From: Proteiniphilum sp. UBA5384
GTDB lineage: Bacteria > Bacteroidota > Bacteroidia > Bacteroidales > Dysgonomonadaceae
Reading direction: 5' to 3'
DNA: 58,336 bases
NCBI RefSeq assembly: GCF_002410825.1
Contig: NZ_DHOS01000042.1
Coordinates: 1-58,336 of the forward strand
Notes under the pieces: model-generated
What the model saw: only the letters and a program-made list of their open reading frames with translations
Databases searched by the model: none
What the model was told of the DNA's origin: nothing
In this document: positions 27,643 to 36,269 of the stretch, piece after piece
Layout: each line of letters begins with the position of its first letter
Numbering within the stretch: position 1 is the stretch's first letter
Program-made: the position numbers and the translations under genes

Positions 27643-28050
27643 TAGCTCAATTTTTTCCCTTTCACTTTTCAGTAAACGCTCATATAATTCTACTATTTTG
27701 TCTAACGGATTGTTAATTTGTTGAGTAATAGACGTAGCACCATGTTCAACTTGAGAAATTGATGTAAAACCCTGTTCAAAAGTATTATCCCTGATATTGT
27801 TGATATTGTAAATGGCCTTCTCAACATCAAAGTCCCTGATTATCTCCGGAGATACACCCAATACATCGGCAATTTGGGATAATAGCCCTTCTTCTATTTC
27901 ATCCTGCTGTTCGATTTTCGACACTTCAGGCTGGCTGATTCCTAAATCAGAGGCCAATGTTTCCTGCTTGACGCCAAAATACATACGTACCCTTTGTACA
28001 TTCCGTCCGATATGCCTCCTGCTTAATTTTTCCGTCGGTTCAACATTCAT
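27628..28050 (-). CDS. XRE-family helix-turn-helix protein (second of a pair)
   Basis: This 140-residue protein has an HTH near residues 15-68 (KQETLASDLGISQPEVSKIEQ) and the same C-terminal charged helix as its neighbour (YERLLKSEREKIELLKNR). It is transcribed away from module 2, from a promoter at 28083 that lies back to back with the module 2 promoter at 28133. That geometry would let it influence module 2, but this is inference. Confidence 0.87.
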   Translation of the reverse strand: MNVEPTEKLSRRHIGRNVQRVRMYFGVKQETLASDLGISQPEVSKIEQQDEIEEGLLSQIADVLGVSPEIIRDFDVEKAIYNINNIRDNTFEQGFTSISQVEHGATSITQQINNPLDKIVELYERLLKSEREKIELLKNR

Positions 28051-28082
28051 TTATCAAATATTTTAAAGTGACTATGCTTTGG

Positions 28083-28090
28083 CAAAGTTA
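28083..28090 (-). promoter_or_regulatory. -7 element of the second XRE gene
   Basis: TAACTTTG on the minus strand fits TAnnTTTG, 33 bases before the ATG at 28050. A weaker TTC sits 19 bases upstream in the -33 position. Confidence 0.65.
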
Positions 28091-28132
28091 ATAAAAATCA
28101 ATCGATTTGGAATAATTGTCAACTTTAATTTT

Positions 28133-28163
28133 TTTGCTTCAGGATTTAGAAAGTCTACTTTTG
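28133..28163 (+). promoter_or_regulatory. Promoter of PUL module 2
   Basis: TTTG (28133-28136), a 19-base spacer and TACTTTTG (28156-28163) give a full match to the Bacteroidota vegetative promoter on the plus strand. It leaves a leader of about 165 bases before susC at 28335. An imperfect inverted repeat (GCCCCAAACACTT near 28206 with AAAGTGTGGGC near 28240) lies in this leader. Confidence 0.75.
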
Positions 28164-28334
28164 GTTATCTAAACACGTATGTATTACTATTAATTAAGGT
28201 AAGTGCCCCAAACACTTCATTCTACTATAGGAAATTCTTCTAAAGTGTGGGCTATATAAATTGCTAAATTGTTAAGCAAGAATAAAATAAGATGTTGAAA
28301 TTTTATTATTTTTTAATCTAAACAAAAATGAAGG

Positions 28335-31300
28335 ATGAAAAAAAAGAATTCGTTGAAGTTGAAAAAATGCATAATGTCTGTTTTTTTCGGGATGTTATGT
28401 TTTGTGGTTATTGCTCAAAATATAGATGTGAGTGGTACTGTGGTCGATGAAAATGGTGACCCTCTTGTGGGTGTAACTATCCAATTACAAGGAACGGCTG
28501 TTGGTACTATTACCGACATAGATGGTATTTTTACATTGTCGAATATTGCTCCGAATGCGATACTGGAAGTTTCTTATGTGGGAATGAAAAACCAAGTTGT
28601 AAACTTGAACGGGAGACGTAAATTGGATATTATTCTATTAGATGATGCAGAAGTCTTGAGCGAAGTAGTGGTGACGGGATTTGGACTCGCTCAAAGGAAA
28701 GAATCTCTCACCTCCGCGATAGCGGTGATAGGTGCCGAAGATATCAAAAGATCAAAATCTTCTACTTCTTCCGGAGCATTGGTTGGTAAAATTGCAGGCG
28801 TCAATTCCCGTCAACCCGACGGAAGACCAGGGGCAGGAACAGCTATCCAAATCAGGAATATGGGAACTCCATTATATGTGATTGACGGAATCCAGTCAGA
28901 TGAAGGTCAATTCAACAACATAGATTTTAATGATATTGAATCTATTTCCATATTGAAAGATGCATCTGCTTCAATTTACGGTGTGCGAGCTGCCAATGGA
29001 GTAGTTGTGGTAACTACCAAGAAAGGAATACGAGATACAAAAAATACGGTAACCTTTAATGCTTACTATGGATGGCAGAGCCTGTACGATTTTCCTAAGC
29101 CGGCGAATGCCTCTACCTATATTCGGAATTATATCCAGTCACAAACCGTGCAGGGTGTATCTAACTACACTTATTCAAAGGAAGATTATGAAAAGTGGAA
29201 AAAAGGTACCGAGAAAGGCTATGTTCCTTTTGATTGGCATGATTATATCTGGGAGGTCTCACCACAAACCTATATCAATGCCAATGTCTCCGGAGGGTCT
29301 GACAAAATCAACTATTATTTAAGTGTTGGAAATCTGCAACAAGATGCAATCATTGTTAATTACGGAGGATTTGAACGTACCAACGTGCAGATGAATGTGA
29401 ATGCCAATGTCACAGACCGGTTTAAAATAGGGGGAGGCATGAACGGACGCATAGAAAAACGGGTGAATCCGGGTGTGCCGGAAGTTGACGATTATTGGAT
29501 GCCTCGATTTGCTACCTATCGGAATTTACCTACCAAAAGACCTTATGCGAACGATAATCCTTTATACCCCACATTGACATCTACCAATCCGGGAACTAAC
29601 TTCGCCTGGTTGAATTATGACTTGGCGGGGAAATTTGAAGATACCTGGAGAGTCGTACAATTGAATTTTGAGGCTGAATATGAAATTATCGATGGATTGA
29701 AGGCTCGGGCTTTGGCAAGTTATTATTTGGCGAATCACCGAGTGGATAATCACGAATACACCTATAAATTGTATGGATATGACGAAGATAGCAATACCTA
29801 TCCGGTTATTTTTGAAAACAATAATCCGTGGCGGGAAAGAACGCAGGGATACGTAGAAGAAGTGACATCCAATATACAGCTGTCATATAATAAGAAAATA
29901 GCGGATCACAGTATAGCTGCCGTTTTAGGTATGGAAACAATAAAAAGGGATACGCCAAATACATGGGTGCACTCTATTCCTACATCTAACGCCTTATACC
30001 TGATAGATTATGAAACCATGGACACCTATGATGACACGGGAAACAATACGCAGGCACGGTTGGGATACATGGGACGAATCAACTATGATTATGCCAACAA
30101 ATACCTGATAGAGTTCTCTGGGCGTTATGATGGATCATGGAAATTTCCTCCGGGTCATCGTTGGGGATTCTTTCCTTCCGGTTCAGTAGGATGGAGAATT
30201 TCAGAAGAAAACTTTTGGCGCAACAGCAAAGTATCAAATGTATTCAGTGACTTGAAATTAAGAGCTTCATACGGACTGTTGGGAGATGATAATGTGAGTG
30301 GATATAATGCTTTTGATTATCTTGGAGGTTATACCTATAAAAATGGAGGTTCCGTTATAGATGGAGCATATACCATTGGAACAGTACCTCGCGGGCTTCC
30401 GGTGACTACCTTGTCATGGATTAAGGCGAGAATCTTGGACGTGGGTTTTGACGCAAGTGCGCTTGATGGGAAACTGTCAGGATCGTTTGATTTTTTCCGG
30501 AGATTGCGGAAGGGATTGCCTGCGTCGAGGTATGACATCTTGTTACCTTCGGAAGTGGGATTCAGCCTTCCTCGTGAGAATTTGAATTCGGACATGCATA
30601 AGGGGTATGACTTTGCAGTGAATTGGAAAGACCAGATAAATGAGTTGAACTATTCAATCGGCGCTAATGTCACTTATTCAAGGTTTTATGATTGGGACCA
30701 GTATAAACCCCGTTTCGGAAACTCCTGGCATGTGTATCGTAACTCAATCCATCACCGATTTGGGTATCTCAATTGGGGACTCGAAGCCGACGGACAGTTC
30801 AAGAGTTGGGAAGAGATTGCTTCATGGCCTATTGATAACGACCGCCAAGGTAATAGAACCCTCCGCCCCGGAGATATAAAATACAAGGATATTAACGGAG
30901 ATGGGGTTATTAACTGGTTGGATGAACGGCCGATAGGATATCGTCAGGATTCAACTCCCATCTTGAATTTCGGACTCAATTTCTCATTTTTGTGGAAAGG
31001 ATTTGATTTGGCATTCGATTTGACCGGAGGAAGTATGTCAACTTGGTATCAGGAGTGGGAACAGAGAAATCCGTTTCATGATGGAGGCAATAACCCACAA
31101 TATTATATGGATAATACATGGCATTTAGCTGATATATGGGATGCCAATAGTGAAATGATTCCCGGTAAATATCCTATGCTGTTGATTGGTAATAGTAGCC
31201 ATAGCAACTACTGGAACAGTACATTCTGGAAGAAAAATGTAAAATATATCAAGTTGAGAAACTTGGAGTTTGGCTATACTCTTCCCAAATCGATTGTGAA

Positions 31301-31457
31301 TAAGGCATCCATCTCTGACCTGCGTATTTATTTTGCCGGTCAAAACTTGTTCGGTTTTACGAACCTGAATGGTGTCGATCCTGAAATACAGGAAACGAAT
31401 GGATTGGCATATCCTACAATGAGGATTATGAACCTTGGTTTAACACTCAAATTTTGA
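28335..31457 (+). CDS. SusC/RagA-type TonB-dependent outer membrane transporter (module 2)
   Basis: The 1040-residue protein has a signal peptide ending FVVIAQ, a carboxypeptidase-D-like domain (VSGTVVDENGDPLVGVTIQL), a TonB-box-like EVVVTGFGLAQ, a plug with the SusC signature (AIQIRNMGTPLYVIDGIQ) and a barrel ending LGLTLKF. It differs clearly from the module 1 SusC, so it is not a recent copy. An ATG at 28328 lies just upstream in another frame, in a start context similar to that of the first SusC. The susD start codon is 5 bases after its stop. Confidence 0.95.
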   Translation: MKKKNSLKLKKCIMSVFFGMLCFVVIAQNIDVSGTVVDENGDPLVGVTIQLQGTAVGTITDIDGIFTLSNIAPNAILEVSYVGMKNQVVNLNGRRKLDIILLDDAEVLSEVVVTGFGLAQRKESLTSAIAVIGAEDIKRSKSSTSSGALVGKIAGVNSRQPDGRPGAGTAIQIRNMGTPLYVIDGIQSDEGQFNNIDFNDIESISILKDASASIYGVRAANGVVVVTTKKGIRDTKNTVTFNAYYGWQSLYDFPKPANASTYIRNYIQSQTVQGVSNYTYSKEDYEKWKKGTEKGYVPFDWHDYIWEVSPQTYINANVSGGSDKINYYLSVGNLQQDAIIVNYGGFERTNVQMNVNANVTDRFKIGGGMNGRIEKRVNPGVPEVDDYWMPRFATYRNLPTKRPYANDNPLYPTLTSTNPGTNFAWLNYDLAGKFEDTWRVVQLNFEAEYEIIDGLKARALASYYLANHRVDNHEYTYKLYGYDEDSNTYPVIFENNNPWRERTQGYVEEVTSNIQLSYNKKIADHSIAAVLGMETIKRDTPNTWVHSIPTSNALYLIDYETMDTYDDTGNNTQARLGYMGRINYDYANKYLIEFSGRYDGSWKFPPGHRWGFFPSGSVGWRISEENFWRNSKVSNVFSDLKLRASYGLLGDDNVSGYNAFDYLGGYTYKNGGSVIDGAYTIGTVPRGLPVTTLSWIKARILDVGFDASALDGKLSGSFDFFRRLRKGLPASRYDILLPSEVGFSLPRENLNSDMHKGYDFAVNWKDQINELNYSIGANVTYSRFYDWDQYKPRFGNSWHVYRNSIHHRFGYLNWGLEADGQFKSWEEIASWPIDNDRQGNRTLRPGDIKYKDINGDGVINWLDERPIGYRQDSTPILNFGLNFSFLWKGFDLAFDLTGGSMSTWYQEWEQRNPFHDGGNNPQYYMDNTWHLADIWDANSEMIPGKYPMLLIGNSSHSNYWNSTFWKKNVKYIKLRNLEFGYTLPKSIVNKASISDLRIYFAGQNLFGFTNLNGVDPEIQETNGLAYPTMRIMNLGLTLKF

Positions 31458-31462
31458 AAATT

Positions 31463-33289
31463 ATGAAAATAAGAAATATATTCATGGCTTTAGCCATAAT
31501 GCTTTTTTCGTTTAGCAGTTGTTCTGATTTCCTGGATAGGGATCCGGATACCATTCTCTCTGAAGATGAAGTATTCGGTGATGCTATAATGATCAAATCG
31601 GTGTTGTCAAACTTTTATGGAAGAATAACCTGGGGGCAACATATTGATGATACCTATTTATACACGATTTTGGACGAAGCCTCCAAATCGGATGGTGGTC
31701 CCGATAACCGTCAAGAGTTCGAGAATGATCGGTGGAGAGTATATGATTATACCTTACTTCGTAATCTGAACCAATTCTTGAAAGGAGTACGGGCATCGAC
31801 AGTGTTGGATGATAAAACACGGGATCAACTGGAAGGTGAAGCCCGTTTTATCAGGGCTTGGCTTTATTTTAACATGGTACGAGGAATGGGCGGAATGCCC
31901 ATAGTGGGTGATGAAGTGTTTGACTATACACCTGGGATGGATATCACAACCATGCAATATCCTCGTTCTACAGAAGCAGACCTGTATGAATATATCATTT
32001 CCGAGTGTGAGGCGATTAAAAATATACTGCCTACAGAACCGTCTGTCAACGCTGCAAGGGCTACCAAATGGGCAGCCTTGATGTTAAAAGCAAGAGCGGC
32101 TGTGTATGCGGGATCGATTGCCAACTACAATAACAAAATGTCGGCTCCGATTCAAACACCGGGAGGAGAGGTCGGTATTCCTGCCAATTTGGCGAAAGGT
32201 TTTTATGAAACAGCTCTCTTGGCGGCTGAGGAGGTGATAAACAGTGGTCAATATGAACTGCAACTCTCTAAACCCGACGATAGAGGACGTAATTTTTATG
32301 AAGCTCTTTCAGTTAAGGAGAATAACAAGGAAGTTATTTGGGCACGTGATTACAAATATCCGGGACAAACCAATGGATTCACCCAGGCTAACATTCCTCC
32401 TTCACATGCGGAAGATATTGATCGTGCCTATGCCGGTCCCATATTGAATTTAGTAGAAGATTTTGAATATATTGATGATCGCGATGGGCAAATCAGGATA
32501 AAAGATGCTGCCGGCAATTACGTCTATTATAACAATCCCGAAGATGCTTTTGCAAATAAAGATCCAAGGCTTTGGGGTTCGATAATTTATCCCGGTGCAG
32601 ATTTTAAAGGGTCACCAGTAGTATTGCAGGCGGGACAAAAGTATTGGGAGAATAATGAATGGAAAACCCTCACCAGTGATCCGGGAAGAAGAGATGCAAA
32701 TGATATATTGATTACCTCTGTGAATGGTCCTAATATGACCAATGACCAATTCATCAATAAATCCGGTTTTTTCTTCCGGAAATTTTTGGATGAAACGCCG
32801 AGCGCTTCCACACGTGGACGTAGAAGTGAAATGTGGTTCCCTCGATTCCGCTTTGCCGAAGCAGTACTTATTGCAGCGGAGGCTTCATTGGAATTAGGAG
32901 AGTCTGGTAAAGCTTTGAATTACATTAATATGGTTCGTGGTAGGGCCGGAATCCAGAATTTGGAATCTATTACTTTTGATGATATTGTCAGGGAAAGGAG
33001 AACCGAATTCGCATTTGAGGATCATCGCTATTGGGATTTGAAAAGGTGGAGATTAGCCCATACTGTCTGGAATGGGATTCAGGATGATCCCAAAGCCCAA
33101 CAATGGGGACTATTCCCTTATCTTATTAATCAACCGGGCAACGAAAATCATGCTAAATGGGTTTTTGAAAAAGTTAAGATTCACATGTCCCCTTATCCTA
33201 GGTATTTTCAAATGAGGAATTATTATAATTTCATCGATCAGGGGTGGATCAATAATAATCCTAAACTGGTGAAAAACCCATACCAATAA
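31463..33289 (+). CDS. SusD/RagB-type glycan-binding lipoprotein (module 2)
   Basis: From ATG 31463 the protein has 608 residues with lipobox SFSSC, then CSDFLDRDPDTILSEDEVFGDA as in many SusD proteins. It has the TPR-type ARFIRAWLYFNMVRGMGGMPIV and the C-terminal FRFAEAVLIAAEASLELG, INMVRGRAG and RRTEFAFEDHRYWDLKRW segments. It partners the SusC directly upstream, capturing glycan at the cell surface. Confidence 0.95.
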   Translation: MKIRNIFMALAIMLFSFSSCSDFLDRDPDTILSEDEVFGDAIMIKSVLSNFYGRITWGQHIDDTYLYTILDEASKSDGGPDNRQEFENDRWRVYDYTLLRNLNQFLKGVRASTVLDDKTRDQLEGEARFIRAWLYFNMVRGMGGMPIVGDEVFDYTPGMDITTMQYPRSTEADLYEYIISECEAIKNILPTEPSVNAARATKWAALMLKARAAVYAGSIANYNNKMSAPIQTPGGEVGIPANLAKGFYETALLAAEEVINSGQYELQLSKPDDRGRNFYEALSVKENNKEVIWARDYKYPGQTNGFTQANIPPSHAEDIDRAYAGPILNLVEDFEYIDDRDGQIRIKDAAGNYVYYNNPEDAFANKDPRLWGSIIYPGADFKGSPVVLQAGQKYWENNEWKTLTSDPGRRDANDILITSVNGPNMTNDQFINKSGFFFRKFLDETPSASTRGRRSEMWFPRFRFAEAVLIAAEASLELGESGKALNYINMVRGRAGIQNLESITFDDIVRERRTEFAFEDHRYWDLKRWRLAHTVWNGIQDDPKAQQWGLFPYLINQPGNENHAKWVFEKVKIHMSPYPRYFQMRNYYNFIDQGWINNNPKLVKNPYQ

Positions 33290-33323
33290 TATGAATGAGT
33301 ACAGAATCAAAAAGATAATCAAT

Positions 33324-33998
33324 ATGAAACGTTATAAATATTTTTTGATATTAATGGCTGTGGGAACGATACTTGCAGCTTGTGGATTGGACAACTATGA
33401 TGCGCCGGATTCAATATTGTCGGGTAAAGTAACCTATAAAGGGGAGCCCTTGGGCTTGCGAGGTACAGGGGAAGCCGTACAACTGCAGCTTTATCAGGAT
33501 GGTTATGAACTTAGGGATAATATTCCGGTGTATGTGAAACAAGACGGGAACTTTCAGGCTCGCCTTTTTGATGGTGAATATAAACTGGTCACTCGCAATC
33601 AGAACGGACCTTGGGTGAACGAGAGAGATACGATTGTTATCAATCTTAGAGGCACTACCAGTGTGGAAGTGGAGGTTACTCCCTATTTTACCATTTCCAA
33701 TGAAACAATATCGTTGAATGGTGCCGTTATGAATGCTTCGTTTGAAGTGAACCAGATAGTCAATACGGCAGAGATGGATTATATCTCTTTATTGGTCAGT
33801 AAAACCTCCTTTGTGGATGATGTCTCCTATATTGCCCGGAAGGATTTTAGAGATTTGCAGCCGGACAAGTTGAGCTTGTCAATGGATATGTCCGAAAATG
33901 GTGATTTCGCTGCTGCAAAATACCTTTATGCGAGAGTAGGTGTAAGGACAAAAGGTGCCGATCAGGCTGTGTATTCAAAGATTGTGCAGTTGAGGTAA
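33324..33998 (+). CDS. DUF3823-family surface glycan-binding lipoprotein
   Basis: From ATG 33324 the protein has 224 residues with lipobox LAAC. The N-terminal half (SGKVTYKGEPLGLRGTGEAVQLQLYQDGYELRDNIPVYV has the family pattern) and a second beta-sandwich with VEVTPYFTI match DUF3823 proteins, which typically follow SusD. They are thought to be accessory glycan-binding proteins (SusE-like position). It is 34 bases after susD and the third gene of module 2. Confidence 0.85.
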   Translation: MKRYKYFLILMAVGTILAACGLDNYDAPDSILSGKVTYKGEPLGLRGTGEAVQLQLYQDGYELRDNIPVYVKQDGNFQARLFDGEYKLVTRNQNGPWVNERDTIVINLRGTTSVEVEVTPYFTISNETISLNGAVMNASFEVNQIVNTAEMDYISLLVSKTSFVDDVSYIARKDFRDLQPDKLSLSMDMSENGDFAAAKYLYARVGVRTKGADQAVYSKIVQLR

Positions 33999-34128
33999 TG
34001 CAATTCAATAAAATGTTATGAGGATTCAGAGTGATGTGGTAGCCTCTAAAAGAATGAATTTTTTATTCGTTTGTGAATACCTGTTTTCATGAATCCGATT
34101 GTATTTATTATGTAAAAATAATATCAAT

Positions 34129-35940
34129 ATGAAATCCAAGTTAGTTTTATTAATTTTATTCGTGATAACCTTTTCTATCTCTGCGCAGTGGCAACCGGCC
34201 GGAGATAAGATTAAGACCCGGTGGGCATCTCAAATTGATGTGAATAATGTCTTGCCCGAGTATCCAAGACCCATTCTGGAGCGCGGTGAGTGGCAGAATT
34301 TAAACGGGTTGTGGGAGTATGCCATCCTCCCTGTAGGAAAACAAAAACCGGCCAATTTCGATGGACAGATTCTGGTACCGTTTGCCGTGGAATCGAGTCT
34401 CTCCGGAGTACAAAAACGGGTGGGCAGCGACAATGAGTTATGGTACCAACGCGAATTTACCATACCTTCAAAATGGAAAAATAATAAAGTGCTTCTTCAC
34501 TTTGGGGCGGTGGACTGGAAAGCGGACGTATGGGTGAACGGTGTGAAAGTAGGACAACATACCGGTGGATATACCCCTTTCTCTTTCGACATTACGCCTG
34601 CTTTAACAAACGGCAATAATACGCTCGTCGTAAAAGTGTGGGACTCCACTGACGAGGGGTATCAACCCCGCGGAAAACAGGTGAACAAACCGGAAGGTAT
34701 CTGGTATACGCCGGTAACCGGGATCTGGCAGACGGTATGGTTGGAACCGGTACCCGAAACGCATATCGAAAATATCAAGATTACACCTGATGTCGATAAA
34801 AATATATTGGCAGTTCAGGCTATCACGAATGTGTGCACTTCTGCTGCTAAGGTAGAGGTGAAAGTAAAGGACGGCTCCCGTGTAGTAGCAACCGGGCAGG
34901 CCATCAACAACCAGCTGGTGGAGATCACGATGCCGGAAAATGTAAAACTCTGGTCGCCTGATGATCCTCATCTTTATGACCTGGAGATCATCCTTTGGGA
35001 TGGCACCCGGCAACTGGATAAAGTGGAAAGTTATGCGGCCATGCGTAAATATTCCATGAAAAGAGATGACAAGGGCATTGTACGTTTACAACTCAATAAC
35101 AAGGATCTTTTCCATTTCGGACCGCTCGATCAGGGTTGGTGGCCCGACGGACTCTATACTGCCCCCACCGACGAAGCATTGGAGTATGATGTGGTGAAGA
35201 CCAAGGATTTTGGATTCAATATGATCCGTAAGCATGTGAAGGTGGAGCCGGCACGTTGGTACACTCATTGCGACCGTCACGGGATAATCGTATGGCAGGA
35301 TATGCCGAATGGCGACAGGAGTCCTGAATGGCAGATGCGCAAATATTTCGAGGGTGCGGAACGGATGCGTTCTGCCGAATCGGAAGCCAATTACCGCAAA
35401 GAATGGAAAGAGATCATCGATTATCTCTATTCTTATCCGTCGATAGGCGTGTGGGTACCCTTTAACGAAGCATGGGGACAATTCAAAACACCGGAAATTG
35501 CCGAATGGACAAAACAATATGATCCTTCGCGTTTAGTAAATCCTGCCAGCGGGGGTAACCATTACACCGTGGGAGACATACTCGACCTGCACCAATATCC
35601 TGCTCCGCAACTCTATCTGTATGATGCGCAACGCGCTACAGTGCTGGGTGAGTATGGTGGTATAGGATGGGCCAACAAGGAACATCTTTGGGAACCGGAC
35701 CGTAACTGGGGGTATGTGCAGCTCAACAGCGCCAAAGAGGTGACCGATGAATATGTCAAATATGCCGAACAACTCAAACATTTGATCCGCCAGGGGTTCT
35801 CCGCCGCTGTGTATACGCAGACCACCGATGTGGAAGTAGAAGTAAATGGATTGATGACTTACGACAGGAAATTGGTGAAGGTGGATGAGCAGAGAGTGAA
35901 AAAAGTAAATCAGGAAATATGCAATATATTAGGTAAGTAA
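34129..35940 (+). CDS. GH2-family secreted glycosidase, copy B
   Basis: The 603-residue protein has the same length as copy A at 21860 and aligns without gaps. Signal peptide ends SISAQ; predicted acid/base Glu447 (VPFNEAWG) and nucleophile Glu508 (LGEYGG) are both kept, so it should be active. I count about 54 amino acid differences, denser in the signal peptide and around residues 220-260 (Ig-like domain) than in the barrel. The upstream 15 bases (AAAATAATATCAAT before ATG) also match copy A. It is the intact part of a larger duplicated block (see 35955-36170). Confidence 0.9.
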   Translation: MKSKLVLLILFVITFSISAQWQPAGDKIKTRWASQIDVNNVLPEYPRPILERGEWQNLNGLWEYAILPVGKQKPANFDGQILVPFAVESSLSGVQKRVGSDNELWYQREFTIPSKWKNNKVLLHFGAVDWKADVWVNGVKVGQHTGGYTPFSFDITPALTNGNNTLVVKVWDSTDEGYQPRGKQVNKPEGIWYTPVTGIWQTVWLEPVPETHIENIKITPDVDKNILAVQAITNVCTSAAKVEVKVKDGSRVVATGQAINNQLVEITMPENVKLWSPDDPHLYDLEIILWDGTRQLDKVESYAAMRKYSMKRDDKGIVRLQLNNKDLFHFGPLDQGWWPDGLYTAPTDEALEYDVVKTKDFGFNMIRKHVKVEPARWYTHCDRHGIIVWQDMPNGDRSPEWQMRKYFEGAERMRSAESEANYRKEWKEIIDYLYSYPSIGVWVPFNEAWGQFKTPEIAEWTKQYDPSRLVNPASGGNHYTVGDILDLHQYPAPQLYLYDAQRATVLGEYGGIGWANKEHLWEPDRNWGYVQLNSAKEVTDEYVKYAEQLKHLIRQGFSAAVYTQTTDVEVEVNGLMTYDRKLVKVDEQRVKKVNQEICNILGK

Positions 35941-35954
35941 TTATCTTTCAGTTT

Positions 35955-36115
35955 TTTTTGAAGTAAAATATGGATATGTAAATAAATTCATATAAATTTG
36001 CAAAAGAATTTATAAAATACAAAGAAGAAGATAACGAAGTGTAATTGATTGGTTTTTCTGCTGGCAATTATTGCTGGTGCATCAGTATGTTTACGGTAAA
36101 AGAATAACTGACACT
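35955..36115 (+). pseudogene. Decayed copy of the start of the mutarotase gene
   Basis: From TTTTGAAGTAAA at about 35964 the sequence follows the region 25720-25830: GTAAATAAATTCAT, AAATTTG, GAATTTAT, AAATA/AAATAC, then ATTGATTGG and CTGGCAATTATTG. The ATG is lost, and the homology then jumps to the end of the gene (ATAACTG near 36105 matches ATTGACTG at the mutarotase stop). So the body of the mutarotase gene and all of the 678-residue gene are missing in this copy. Seen by direct comparison of the two stretches. Confidence 0.75.
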
Positions 36116-36126
36116 TTAAATAAAAA

Positions 36127-36165
36127 ATTCGGACTATCTCATTCGGAGTTAGTCCAAATTTTTTC
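36127..36165 (+). terminator. Terminator copy after the second GH2
   Basis: GGACTATCTC (36131-36140) pairs with GAGTTAGTCC (36146-36155) with one mismatch, then AAATTTTTTC. It is homologous to the terminator at 26959 and still looks functional. It would separate the GH2 copy from the following DUF4965 gene. Confidence 0.75.
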
Positions 36166-36269
36166 TAATGTCTTCATATTATTACCTTTTATCATTATTT
36201 ATGCCAGTCAAAAAGCGGCAACAATTTTCGAACTGGACGCATTGTTGAATTTATTTAATTTTAAAAAGT
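36166..36269. other. Spacer before the DUF4965 gene
   Basis: It begins with a short stretch resembling the sequence after the module 1 terminator (ATTACCTTTTATCA is shared), the last trace of the duplicated block. The rest is AT-rich. A promoter for the following gene is expected here but no clear element is seen. Confidence 0.5.

Noticed and set aside
28206..28250. Inverted repeat in the module 2 leader as a terminator or operator
   Set aside because: The arms match only partly and no T run follows, so I mention it only within the promoter entry.
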